Below are positions 1 through 6,496 of a stretch of DNA of 7,857 bases, piece after piece. Where the stretch lies: positions 1 through 7,857 of the forward strand of contig QLUP01000044.1 in the NCBI GenBank assembly GCA_018725485.1, written 5' to 3'. Position 1 is the first letter of the stretch. Every line of letters starts with the position of its first letter. The notes beneath the pieces were generated by a model. It had not been told where the DNA came from and searched no databases. It saw only the letters and a list, made by a program, of their open reading frames with translations. The position numbers and the translations under genes are program-made. The stretch comes from Candidatus Lithacetigena glycinireducens. Its GTDB lineage: Bacteria > Coprothermobacterota > HKB111.

Positions 1-112
1 TTCCTGGCAATAATAATAGAGTTAAAATTGTTTTCTGGAAAAAAGCTTCGCAGTTATTTTGCTATCCAGCAAGACTGATAAACAGGTAAAAATATTTGGC
101 TAAGTCAATAAA

Positions 113-134
113 ATACTCATATTTCTATACTCAT
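113..134. repeat. Short direct repeat upstream of the arsR-type promoter
   Basis: The 8-mer ATACTCAT occurs at 113-120 and again at 127-134, a 14-base offset, just upstream of the -35 element of the arsR-type promoter. It could be an activator or repressor half-site pair, or chance in AT-rich DNA. Bases 1-112 hold no supportable feature: two reading frames are open to stops near 76-89 and could be the end of an upstream gene, but neither tail is recognisable. Confidence 0.2.
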
Positions 135-145
135 TCTTTTAAGTA

Positions 146-173
146 TTGACAAAAGTATATAATTAAGTAATAA
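146..173 (+). promoter_or_regulatory. Sigma-70-type promoter of the arsR-like unit
   Basis: A perfect -35 hexamer TTGACA lies at 146-151. After a 16-base spacer, TAATAA at 168-173 serves as the -10, placing transcription start about 15 bases before the ATG at 195. A closer TATAAT at 158-163 sits only 6 bases from the -35 and cannot pair with it. The -10 is embedded in an inverted repeat at 163-178, the expected layout for autorepression. Confidence 0.55.
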
Positions 174-178
174 CTTAA
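163..178. promoter_or_regulatory. Palindromic operator, probable ArsR-family binding site
   Basis: TTAAGT at 163-168 and ACTTAA at 173-178 form a perfect 6+4+6 inverted repeat around AATA. It overlaps the -10 element and lies 17 bases before the start of the repressor gene. ArsR/SmtB repressors are homodimeric winged-helix proteins that bind short AT-rich palindromes in their own promoters, so this is the natural autoregulatory site. The palindrome is seen; the binding is inferred. Confidence 0.55.
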
Positions 179-194
179 ATATTCGGAATGTTTA

Positions 195-515
195 ATGAGT
201 GAGTTAGCAATTATATTAAAAACCATAGCTGATGAAACGAGGTTTCAAATCCTGAATCTTTTACTAACCAAGGACTTTTGCGTAGGGGCTTTAGCTAAAC
301 AACTTGGTTTATCTGAGGCTGCTGTATCACAACATCTACAGATATTGAGAAAGGCTGGCATAGTAACCGGAGAAAAAAGAGGATACTATACACATTATGG
401 TGTGAATAGAGAGATACTTAAGAAAACTGGGGAAAAAATGATAGAACTATCCTCTCAAAATCATCAATGCCACAATAATTGTCCGAAATCCTCATTAGAG
501 GAACATAAATCTTAA
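195..515 (+). CDS. ArsR/SmtB-family metal-responsive repressor with Cys/His-rich tail
   Basis: This 106-residue protein has the compact winged-helix fold of ArsR/SmtB repressors, which leave operator DNA when they bind a metal or metalloid. The family opening ADETRFQILNLL is at residues 12-23. The recognition helix region covers about 31-55 (GALAKQLGLSEAAVSQHL then LRKAG), with a wing near 58-70. Classical ArsR carries a CVC metal motif in the third helix; here only Cys29 (FCVGAL) remains. The tail adds a second cluster, His90, Cys92, His93 and Cys96, so a site combining Cys29 with tail cysteines is plausible. The ATG at 195 fits the family N-terminus; an ATG at 188 stops after four codons. 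It lies just after a promoter and palindrome and 18 bases before a cysteine-rich microprotein gene. The inducing metal cannot be read from sequence, so no symbol is given. Confidence 0.9.
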   Translation: MSELAIILKTIADETRFQILNLLLTKDFCVGALAKQLGLSEAAVSQHLQILRKAGIVTGEKRGYYTHYGVNREILKKTGEKMIELSSQNHQCHNNCPKSSLEEHKS

Positions 516-533
516 AAAAGGAGGGTTTAAAAA

Positions 534-644
534 ATGTGTGAAAACAAGTGTCCGAAACCTGAATTAAGGCCCAAAGACGGTAAGTGTAGCGAAGAACAGA
601 TTAAAGAGTGTCACCCAGAAGAAAAAACTCACCCCTGCAAATAA
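534..644 (+). CDS. Cysteine/histidine-rich microprotein, putative metal-binding partner of the repressor
   Basis: A 36-residue frame starts at ATG 534 and stops at TAA 642-644. It is preceded 8 bases upstream by a near-perfect Shine-Dalgarno AAGGAGGG (518-525), strong evidence that it is translated. The peptide has five cysteines (2, 6, 18, 26, 35) and two histidines (27, 33), spaced C-x3-C, KCSEEQIKECHP and HPC, and is rich in Lys, Glu and Pro with no hydrophobic segment. A small cytosolic metal-binding or metal-buffering peptide is the obvious inference. Residues 2-11 (CENKCPKPEL) align with residues 92-101 of the upstream repressor (CHNNCPKSSL), including an identical 9-base stretch, so the two probably share a metal-site module. 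It is almost certainly co-transcribed with the repressor. I do not know a named family for it. Confidence 0.7.
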   Translation: MCENKCPKPELRPKDGKCSEEQIKECHPEEKTHPCK

Positions 645-658
645 TAATTTATTATTTT
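639..658 (+). terminator. Possible weak AT-only hairpin after the microprotein gene
   Basis: Arms AAATAATA (639-646) and TATTATTT (650-657) form a perfect but purely A-T stem around ATT, overlapping the microprotein stop codon and followed by one more T. The low stability makes it a doubtful intrinsic terminator. It could instead protect the mRNA end. Confidence 0.2.
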
Positions 659-716
659 AAGATGAGATTGCCGCGTCGCCATTACAGGCTCCTCGCAAGG
701 AGAATTTCAATTGTCG

Positions 717-736
717 CTCTGGACTCCGATCCAGAG
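717..736. repeat. Inverted repeat (7-bp stem)
   Basis: CTCTGGA (717-723) and TCCAGAG (730-736) are perfect inverse complements with a 6-base loop. The T-run at 742-747 is only loosely placed for termination. It forms part of the dispersed-repeat mosaic. Confidence 0.5.
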
Positions 737-768
737 TCTCGTTTTTTAAGGCACAAGGAAAAGCGGAG

Positions 769-789
769 ACCCTGAAGCAAGTTCAGGGT
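769..789. repeat. Inverted repeat (8-bp stem)
   Basis: ACCCTGAA (769-776) and TTCAGGGT (782-789) are perfect inverse complements with a 5-base loop GCAAG. It is the most stable hairpin in the block and has no T-run after it, so it looks like a repeat element rather than a terminator. Confidence 0.55.
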
Positions 790-960
790 GACAAATTATT
801 GGCCAGGGATGATAGAAGGGGGAAAAGATGAGATTGCCACAGGGCTTCACCCTTCGCAATGACCTTTAGAGGATTAGTTTTCCACGACTTCTTTCAGAAG
901 TTTCGCAAAGACAATGGGAGATTAAAAGAAGTGTGGGATTCTTTCTTTAAGGTACTCACC

Positions 961-990
961 TTGACAAAATAGTGTTATTTATGAGAAAAT
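961..990 (+). promoter_or_regulatory. Promoter of the tRNA-Met/tilS operon
   Basis: A perfect TTGACA is at 961-966. After 18 bases comes GAAAAT at 985-990, preceded by TG at 982-983 as in an extended -10. Transcription would begin near 997, just before the mature 5' end of the first tRNA at 1001. The -10 is not a strong match, so the exact element is uncertain, but this is the only good candidate ahead of the tRNA pair and the downstream genes. Confidence 0.5.
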
Positions 991-1000
991 TACCTACCGA

Positions 1001-1077
1001 CGCGGGGTGGAGCAGCACGGTAGCTCGCCGGGCTCATAACCCGGAGGTCGAAGGTTCAAATCCTTCCCCCGCTACCA
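1001..1077 (+). tRNA. Initiator tRNA-fMet (CAU)
   Basis: A 77-base cloverleaf with encoded CCA (1075-1077). The acceptor strands CGCGGGG and CCCCGCT pair at positions 2-7 but leave C1 opposite U72, the unpaired first position that marks bacterial initiators for formylation. The anticodon stem is CCGGG/CCCGG with the diagnostic run of three G-C pairs. The anticodon CAT is at 1035-1037 in loop CTCATAA. The D arm and the T arm (GAAGG/CCTTC around TTCAAAT) are normal. It is the first gene after the promoter at 961-990 and is followed 19 bases later by the elongator tRNA-Met. Confidence 0.96.
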
Positions 1078-1096
1078 GTTTTTTATTTTTGCGCAG

Positions 1097-1173
1097 GGCG
1101 GTGTAGCTCAGTTGGTTAGAGCATACGGCTCATACCCGTAGTGTCCAGGGTTCGAATCCCTGCGCCGCCACCA
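1097..1173 (+). tRNA. Elongator tRNA-Met (CAU)
   Basis: A 77-base cloverleaf with encoded CCA (1171-1173). The acceptor GGCGGTG/CGCCGCC pairs fully with one T-G wobble. The anticodon stem is TACGG/CCGTA with CAT at 1131-1133 in loop CTCATAC. A CAU anticodon could also be tRNA-Ile2, the TilS substrate. The GGCGGTG acceptor and the C at loop position 38 match elongator Met tRNAs of low-GC bacteria, whereas Ile2 loops end in AA, so Met is preferred. tilS begins six bases beyond the 3' end. Confidence 0.92.
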
Positions 1174-1179
1174 AAATCA

Positions 1180-2547
1180 ATGAATCTTCAGCAACGATTT
1201 AAGAAAATTATCTCATCGCTAAATATCCTTCATCCAGAAACCCAGTTGATTATAGGGCTTTCTGGGGGAGTTGATTCTATGGTTCTAACTCATTTATTAT
1301 TATCAGCACAACCTGATTTTGGCTATGGCTTAACAGCCTTTCACCTTCATCACGGGATGAGGATAGATGCCGACAGCGATGTGCAGTTCCTGAAAAAAAC
1401 AATGAATGAGTGGAAAATTCCTTTACAGGTTGAATATGCTTCGGTTCCTGAATATGCGAGAGAAAATAGAATATCTATTGAAGAAGCCGGGAGAATTCTT
1501 AGATATCAGGGATTAAGGCTTATTAAAGAACAATACAAACAGGCTTATATAGTTACCGGTCATAACGCAGATGACCTGGCGGAAACCGTGTTTTACAGGC
1601 TTTTAACCGGGGTGGGAATAAGAGGCCTGGAACCAATGAAAATATTAGATGGCGACTTATTAAGACCGATTCTACCATTTTACCGAAATGAAATTGAACA
1701 GTATGCACATCAAGAAAATATTAACTTTATGGTTGATAGTACAAATTTTGACCTCAAATATAAACGGAATTATATCAGACACAAACTTTTTCCAGAATTA
1801 GCCAAACTCAATTCAGGCTTCAAAGAGCACCTTGTTAATTTAACCAGGGATACTTCAGAGGTAGATGAATATTTGCAGAGAAAGGTTATTGAGGTTATCT
1901 CCTCAGTTATTGAAGAAAAAGAAAACCACTTTATCATTCAACTTGAATATTTCAACCCCTTACCTTCAGTTATTAAAAAAAGGGTTCTGATGCATCTTTT
2001 TGAAAGAAAAAATGAAATGGTTAACCGTAAAATGCTGGAAAGGATAATAACCTTAGCCGGCAAACCCAGGGATGGTCAGGTCAATCTGTTTAAAGATTTT
2101 ATAGCGAAGAAAAGTGGAAAATATTTATATTTATTTTTAACCAAACCGGTTCGGCCCATCAGTAAGGAAGATGGTCTTTGTTATGAACTTACTGTACCAG
2201 GCAAATTAATTATCCCGGAAACCGGGCAAATATTGACTACCGAATATAGCATTAAACCTGTTAAAGAAAATTCCCACGAATTATTTTTACCAGCAGGTTC
2301 ATTCTGCCTGCCCTTAATGGTTAGAAGCAGACAGAAAGGTGATAGTATAAGGCTTAGCAGGTTAAAAGGTAAAAGCAGGAAAATACAGGATATATTTGTA
2401 GATAATAAAATAGAAAGCAGTCAAAGGGATTGGCAACTTCTGGTTACCGATACCGAAAAAATACTATGGGTAATAGGATTGGAGAAACCTTTTATAGAGA
2501 GTGAAGGTCAGGACTCGGGCATAATTATCACCTGCGATAGATTATAA
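1180..2547 (+). CDS. tilS: tRNA(Ile)-lysidine synthase
   Basis: TilS uses ATP and lysine to convert C34 of the CAU anticodon of tRNA-Ile2 to lysidine, so that it reads AUA instead of AUG. The 455-residue protein has the N-type ATP-pyrophosphatase P-loop SGGVDS (28-33), HLHHGMR (55-61), EEAGRILRYQGL (101-112) and GHNADDLAET (127-136). A middle region contains RPILPFYRNEIEQYA and NYIRHKLFPEL, and a C-terminal TilS domain contains VRSRQKGDSIR and SRKIQDIFVDNKI. Length is normal. The frame is open back to a GTG at 1141, but that lies inside the tRNA and would add 13 residues of read-through. The ATG at 1180 is chosen because family homology begins there. It has no Shine-Dalgarno, and tRNA processing would leave only a six-base leader. 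It heads tilS-hpt-ftsH. Confidence 0.95.
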   Translation: MNLQQRFKKIISSLNILHPETQLIIGLSGGVDSMVLTHLLLSAQPDFGYGLTAFHLHHGMRIDADSDVQFLKKTMNEWKIPLQVEYASVPEYARENRISIEEAGRILRYQGLRLIKEQYKQAYIVTGHNADDLAETVFYRLLTGVGIRGLEPMKILDGDLLRPILPFYRNEIEQYAHQENINFMVDSTNFDLKYKRNYIRHKLFPELAKLNSGFKEHLVNLTRDTSEVDEYLQRKVIEVISSVIEEKENHFIIQLEYFNPLPSVIKKRVLMHLFERKNEMVNRKMLERIITLAGKPRDGQVNLFKDFIAKKSGKYLYLFLTKPVRPISKEDGLCYELTVPGKLIIPETGQILTTEYSIKPVKENSHELFLPAGSFCLPLMVRSRQKGDSIRLSRLKGKSRKIQDIFVDNKIESSQRDWQLLVTDTEKILWVIGLEKPFIESEGQDSGIIITCDRL

Positions 2548-2557
2548 TTAATATGCT

Positions 2558-2587
2558 TATTATGTTATATTTTGGGGTATTATGTTA
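2558..2587. repeat. 10-bp direct repeat with a 20-bp period between tilS and hpt
   Basis: TATTATGTTA occurs exactly at 2558-2567 and 2578-2587, two helical turns apart, in the only sizeable gap (68 bases) of the operon. Each copy contains TATTAT, close to a -10 hexamer, but no good -35 lies 16-18 bases upstream. It may be a regulator site or an internal start region for hpt-ftsH. Function is unknown. Confidence 0.4.
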
Positions 2588-2615
2588 AAGTATAAACAAA
2601 AGAAAGGAAATTGTA

Positions 2616-3167
2616 ATGGACGGTAAAATATCCAATAACCAAATAAAAAAAGTATTAATCAGCGAAGAGCAGATTCAAAAAAAAGTATCTGAATTAGCGG
2701 CTGAAATTAACCGTGATTATGCTGGAAAGATAATACACTTAGTATCTATTTTAAAAGGTGCTACCATTTTTGCTTCTGACCTGATGAGGAAGATAGAGAT
2801 ACCGGTAACTATAGATTTTATCAGCGTTTCCAGCTATGGAAATACCACCGAGTCTTCGGGAGTGGTAAGGATTATTAAAGACCTTGACCATTCTATTGAA
2901 GGACGGGATGTTTTATTAGTAGAAGACATAGTAGATACCGGTTTAACTCTAAAGTACATCCAGGGAATTCTTTTAGCACGTAAACCGCAAAGCTTAAAAA
3001 CCTGTGTATTTCTGGATAAATTTGAAAGACGCAAGGTGGACCTGAAGGTAGATTATACCGGGTTTATCATCCCTAATGAGTTTGTAGTGGGCTATGGATT
3101 GGACTTTGCTGAGAAATACAGAAATCTATCTTTCCTGGGAATCCTCAATGAAGACCAATATACTTAA
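2616..3167 (+). CDS. hpt: Hypoxanthine(-guanine) phosphoribosyltransferase
   Basis: This purine-salvage enzyme joins hypoxanthine (usually also guanine) to PRPP, giving IMP or GMP in the cytosol. The 183-residue length is typical of bacterial enzymes. The PRPP-binding signature VEDIVDTG lies at 102-109. The PPi-binding LKG loop is at 46-48 and the flexible-loop motif SSYG at 72-75. Lys135 and the base-binding region FVVGYGLDFAEKYRNL at 156-171 are intact. The ATG at 2616 follows AGAAAGGA (2601-2608) at a 7-base spacing. The stop overlaps the Shine-Dalgarno of ftsH, a conserved arrangement seen also downstream of tilS in Bacillus, where the gene is called hprT. Nothing is missing or unusual, and specificity for guanine versus hypoxanthine cannot be decided from the motifs alone. 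Confidence 0.96.
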   Translation: MDGKISNNQIKKVLISEEQIQKKVSELAAEINRDYAGKIIHLVSILKGATIFASDLMRKIEIPVTIDFISVSSYGNTTESSGVVRIIKDLDHSIEGRDVLLVEDIVDTGLTLKYIQGILLARKPQSLKTCVFLDKFERRKVDLKVDYTGFIIPNEFVVGYGLDFAEKYRNLSFLGILNEDQYT

Positions 3168-3182
3168 GGAGTATAAAATATT

Positions 3183-4970
3183 ATGAAATCAAGTAGATAT
3201 ATTCTCATTGCCCTTTTAGCGGGGCTGTTGATCTGGAATTTTTATTCTCTACTTCAACAAACAAAGTCCACAGTTATATCTTACTCTAAATTTCAGGAAC
3301 TGCTTAAAGAAGAGAAGGTAGATAGTTTAACAATTGATGGAACTGTCCTCAAAGTGGTGTTAAAGGATAAAAAGATTAATCAGGTTCATGTACCCTGGCT
3401 GGATGCTTCGGTAGTTGAAGAAATCAGGTCTTATGGAGTGGAAATAACCGCTTCTCCTCCCCGGGTAGACTGGCTAAGCACTTTTTTCTTTAATGTACTT
3501 CCGGTGATAGCTATATTAGCACTGGTTTTTATATTCATAAGACAATTTCAGGGAGCTAACTCACAGGCTTTTACTTTTGGTAGAAGCAAGGCTAAACTGT
3601 TTATGGATAACAGGCCCAGGGTGACTTTCAAGGATGCTGCCGGGGTGGACGAAGTTAAAGTTGAATTGCAGGAAGTTATAGAGTTTTTGAAAGATCCTCG
3701 TAAATTTCAGGCATTAGGAGCTAAGATACCTAAAGGCGTACTGCTTATTGGTCCTCCTGGTTGTGGTAAAACCCTTCTGGCTCGAGCTATCGCTGGTGAA
3801 GCAAATGTGGCTTTTTTCTCAGTGAGTGGCTCCGAGTTTGTAGAAATGTTTGTAGGGGTTGGTGCTTCCAGAGTAAGAGATCTATTTATTCAGGCTAAGA
3901 AATATGCACCTTGCATAATTTTTATAGATGAGATTGACGCTGTGGGTCGTCAAAGAGGTGCAGGGATTGGTGGGGGTCATGATGAAAGAGAGCAAACCCT
4001 GAACCAGCTTTTAGTGGAAATGGATGGGTTTGACCCCTACATCGGGGTAATCGTGGTAGCTGCTACCAACCGTCCCGACATTCTGGATCCAGCTCTTTCG
4101 AGACCCGGAAGGTTTGATAGGAGAGTGCTGGTTGATTTACCGGGTGTTAAGGGTAGGGCAGAAATCCTGAAAGTGCACAGTAAAGGAAAGCCTTTTGCTG
4201 AAGATGTCAATCTGGAAATGGTGGCTAAAAGGACTCCAGGTTTTACTGGTGCAGACCTGGGAAACCTGTTAAATGAAGCAGCCCTATTAGCAGCCCGACG
4301 GGGTAAGAAGCTAATTAATTCCAGCGAATTAGAAGAAGCGATAGAAAGGGTAATTGCTGGACCACAAAAGAGCAGGGTGGTAAGCGATAGAGAAAAAGTA
4401 ATTATTTCTGTCCATGAAGTCGGTCATGCTATGGTGTTAAAATATTTACCCAATTCTGACCCGGTTCATCGTATTTCAGTTATTTCCAGGGGTAGATCTC
4501 TGGGATATACACTCCCCGTTCCACAGGAAGATAGATATTTGATGAGCCGTAATCAGTTAATTTCCAAGATTGGTGGACTTCTGGGTGGAAGGGTAGCCGA
4601 AGAAGAAGTGTTGGGCGAAATCACCACCGGTGCTGAAAACGACCTGGAGCAAGCTACCGAAATAGCCCGCCGTATGGTAGTGGAGTTTGGAATGAGCAAG
4701 AAGTTAGGGCCTATTAACTACGCAGAAAAAGATGGCATGGTGTTCCTGGGAAGGGATCTGGTTAAAGAGAGAGTTATGAGCCAGGAAGTAGCTTCCACCA
4801 TAGATGGAGAAATTCGGGCTATCATTGATGAATGCTACCAGAGTGTGCAAAAAATAATTAGTGAAAGAAAGGAATTGATAGTAGAAATTGCCCAGGTCTT
4901 GCGAGAAAAGGAAGTCCTGAATGGGGAAGAGTTTGACGAACTTATTAATAACTATAAGGTAGAAAATTAA
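3183..4970 (+). CDS. ftsH: ATP-dependent zinc metalloprotease FtsH
   Basis: FtsH is a membrane-anchored hexameric AAA+ protease that extracts and degrades misassembled membrane proteins and short-lived regulators. The 595-residue protein has transmembrane segments at about 7-24 and 101-120 around an extracytoplasmic domain. The AAA module follows: Walker A GPPGCGKT (190-197), pore loop FVEMFVGVG (219-227), Walker B IIFIDEID (245-252) and second region of homology ATNRPD...RPGRFDRR (294-314). The zinc motif is HEVGH (411-415), with the third ligand Asp487 in [12 protein letters not shown]. Two positions differ from the usual consensus: Cys194 for Thr in Walker A, and Val413 for Ala in HEAGH. 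No catalytic residue is lost. The C-terminal tail is short. The ATG follows AAGGAG (3166-3171), which overlaps the hpt stop codon. hutH begins 26 bases downstream. Confidence 0.97.
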   Translation: MKSSRYILIALLAGLLIWNFYSLLQQTKSTVISYSKFQELLKEEKVDSLTIDGTVLKVVLKDKKINQVHVPWLDASVVEEIRSYGVEITASPPRVDWLSTFFFNVLPVIAILALVFIFIRQFQGANSQAFTFGRSKAKLFMDNRPRVTFKDAAGVDEVKVELQEVIEFLKDPRKFQALGAKIPKGVLLIGPPGCGKTLLARAIAGEANVAFFSVSGSEFVEMFVGVGASRVRDLFIQAKKYAPCIIFIDEIDAVGRQRGAGIGGGHDEREQTLNQLLVEMDGFDPYIGVIVVAATNRPDILDPALSRPGRFDRRVLVDLPGVKGRAEILKVHSKGKPFAEDVNLEMVAKRTPGFTGADLGNLLNEAALLAARRGKKLINSSELEEAIERVIAGPQKSRVVSDREKVIISVHEVGHAMVLKYLPNSDPVHRISVISRGRSLGYTLPVPQEDRYLMSRNQLISKIGGLLGGRVAEEEVLGEITTGAENDLEQATEIARRMVVEFGMSKKLGPINYAEKDGMVFLGRDLVKERVMSQEVASTIDGEIRAIIDECYQSVQKIISERKELIVEIAQVLREKEVLNGEEFDELINNYKVEN

Positions 4971-4996
4971 TAGAGCAAAACAGGGAGAAATCATAG

Positions 4997-6496
4997 GTGG
5001 GACAGGATAATTTGCTTCTTAATGGTGGAGACATCGAAATAAAAGATGTCATTGAGGTTGCTTTTAGAGGGAAGAGGGTTGAACCCTCTTCTAATTTATT
5101 AGATAAGCTTGATGAAGGCTTTGAGCAATTAAAAAAAATAGTATCCTCTGGAGAAAAGATTTATGGTCTGACTACAGGTTTTGGTTCATTAGCCGAAAAG
5201 TCGGTGAGCAGTGAAAATGCTTCATATTTACAGAAGAGCCTTCTACTAAGTCATGCTCAGGGTGTTGGAGAACCATTACCCCGGGAAGTAGTGAGGGCCA
5301 TGTTGCTTTTACGAGCTCAAACCCTTACCAGAAACTTTTCCGGGATTAGAGGAATGCTGGTTACCTATCTAACAACTTTTTTGAATAATGATTACCACCC
5401 GGTTATTCCTTCTCAGGGTTCGGTGGGTGCTTCCGGGGATTTGATACCCCTGGCACACCTGGCACTACCATTAATCGGCAGGGGAAAGGTGGAGCATAAT
5501 AATCAAATTATAGACGGTCAAAAAGCACTTCAAGAACTAAACCTTTTACCCTATTCACTGGAACTCAGGGAAGGGCTGGCTTTAATCAACGGAACCCAGG
5601 CCATGCTTTCACTCCTGATATATGCTCTTTACCATGGCAATAAACTTCTTAATCTTTATAACCTATCTTCCTCTTTGAGCATGGAAGCTCTGCGCTCATC
5701 AACCTCATTCTTAAATGATTATGTATTTAAAGTCAGGCCACACCCGGGAATTGGCAGGGTAATTGCAGGAATTAAAGAACACCTTGAGGGAAGCCATCTG
5801 GTAAATCCCCAGCCTCCTCATCGGGTGCAGGAAGCTTATTCCCTGAGGTGTGTTCCCCAGGTTCACGGAACTATTGAAACAGCCCTTTCTTTTGCTGAGA
5901 ATCTTGCCGGGGTGGAGATAAATGCTGTAACAGATAATCCTCTTATTACGCCGGAAAACTTAATCGTGAGTCAGGGTAATTTTCACGGAGCCCCACTTGC
6001 CTGGATGCTTGATTCTTTAGCTATTGCCTTAGCACCCCTCGGTACCATGTCAGAAAGGAGGGTGTACAAACTTTTAAGTGGTAGTTATGAAAAAAGCCTG
6101 CCCTCCTATCTTTCCCTTAAACCTGGGATACAGTCAGGCTTAATGATACTTCAATACCAATCTGCTTCCCTGGTTAATTATAATAAGATATTAGCCCACC
6201 CAGCCTCGGTGGATACTATTCCCACTGCTCAAGGGCAGGAAGACCATGTAAGCATGGGAATGAATGCCGGTCTAAAGTTGATGAAAATCATAGATAACCT
6301 TTATTACCTGCTGGTGATAGAGCTGATAACCGCTAACAGGGCTTTGCGGTTAGAGGGTTTAAACAGGGCTGGAAAGGGAGCTAAATGGTTTGAGGAAAGT
6401 TATGGTCCTCAAATTCCAGAATCTTATGAGGACCAATCCCTAACCGAAGAAATGGAAAGTCTTAAAAAAAGATTGTTTGAAACCGATTTAATTTAA
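4997..6496 (+). CDS. hutH: Histidine ammonia-lyase
   Basis: This enzyme removes ammonia from histidine to give trans-urocanate, the first step of histidine degradation, using an MIO group self-formed from Ala-Ser-Gly. The 499-residue length is typical. The MIO triad is Ala145-Ser146-Gly147 within GSVGASGDLIPLAH. Counterparts of the Pseudomonas enzyme's active-site residues are present: Tyr56, His86 in SHAQGVG, Asn198 in LINGTQ, Gln278/Tyr281/Arg284 in QEAYSLR, Phe329 in GNFHG, Met383 and Glu415 in QEDHVSM. The Ser-His pair and Glu415 favour histidine over phenylalanine or tyrosine, although the TTGFG motif (59-63) is more PAL-like than the usual NTGFG. The start is GTG, 9 bases after GGGAG (4983-4987); no suitable ATG exists. 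It trails ftsH by 26 bases, and no hutU, hutI or hutG is in view. Confidence 0.88.
   Translation: MGQDNLLLNGGDIEIKDVIEVAFRGKRVEPSSNLLDKLDEGFEQLKKIVSSGEKIYGLTTGFGSLAEKSVSSENASYLQKSLLLSHAQGVGEPLPREVVRAMLLLRAQTLTRNFSGIRGMLVTYLTTFLNNDYHPVIPSQGSVGASGDLIPLAHLALPLIGRGKVEHNNQIIDGQKALQELNLLPYSLELREGLALINGTQAMLSLLIYALYHGNKLLNLYNLSSSLSMEALRSSTSFLNDYVFKVRPHPGIGRVIAGIKEHLEGSHLVNPQPPHRVQEAYSLRCVPQVHGTIETALSFAENLAGVEINAVTDNPLITPENLIVSQGNFHGAPLAWMLDSLAIALAPLGTMSERRVYKLLSGSYEKSLPSYLSLKPGIQSGLMILQYQSASLVNYNKILAHPASVDTIPTAQGQEDHVSMGMNAGLKLMKIIDNLYYLLVIELITANRALRLEGLNRAGKGAKWFEESYGPQIPESYEDQSLTEEMESLKKRLFETDLI

Larger units (their letters stand above)
661..912. repeat. Cluster of degenerate dispersed intergenic repeats and hairpins
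   Basis: This block fills the gene-free stretch between the microprotein gene and the tRNA promoter. GATGAGATTGCC begins copies at 661-698 and 827-863, each ending in a TCGCAA motif. A third decayed 3' half, TTTCGCAAAGAC, is at 901-912 after a small hairpin (CTTCT/AGAAG, 888-900). Between the copies lie two strong inverted repeats: CTCTGGA/TCCAGAG at 717-736, and ACCCTGAA/TTCAGGGT at 769-789. Base composition is richer in GC than the surrounding intergenic DNA. Such mosaics are typical of multi-copy, non-coding palindromic elements scattered between genes of environmental bacteria. No transposase or credible coding frame is present. Bases 864-960 otherwise show nothing identifiable. Confidence 0.65.

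Noticed and set aside
1-89. Two open tails at the left edge (stops near 76 and 87)
   Set aside because: Both frames are short and neither peptide is recognisable, so an upstream gene end cannot be supported.
662-775. Small + strand frame of 37 codons within the repeat block
   Set aside because: It has no ribosome binding site, is composed of repeat sequence including both hairpins, and is rich in Arg from palindromic DNA. It is almost certainly not coding.
661-912. CRISPR-like repeat array
   Set aside because: The repeats are degenerate, unevenly spaced and differ in length, with no uniform spacers and no cas genes nearby.
1097-1173. Second CAU tRNA as tRNA-Ile2, the TilS substrate
   Set aside because: The GGCGGTG acceptor and the C-ending anticodon loop match elongator tRNA-Met better than Ile2. 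It is kept as something to check rather than as the call.
1141-1179. GTG-initiated N-terminal extension of tilS (13 residues, Arg/Pro-rich)
   Set aside because: It lies within the anticodon-to-CCA half of the elongator tRNA-Met. The peptide is a generic read-through of tRNA sequence, and TilS homology begins at the ATG at 1180.
2834-3034. Minus-strand open frame of 66 codons inside hpt
   Set aside because: It is antisense to a well-conserved enzyme, with no recognisable product; it is a shadow of hpt codon use.
4704-4994. Minus-strand open frame of 96 codons over the end of ftsH
   Set aside because: It is antisense to the ftsH C-terminal region, shows no family motif, and its hydrophobic composition follows from complementing an AT-rich gene.
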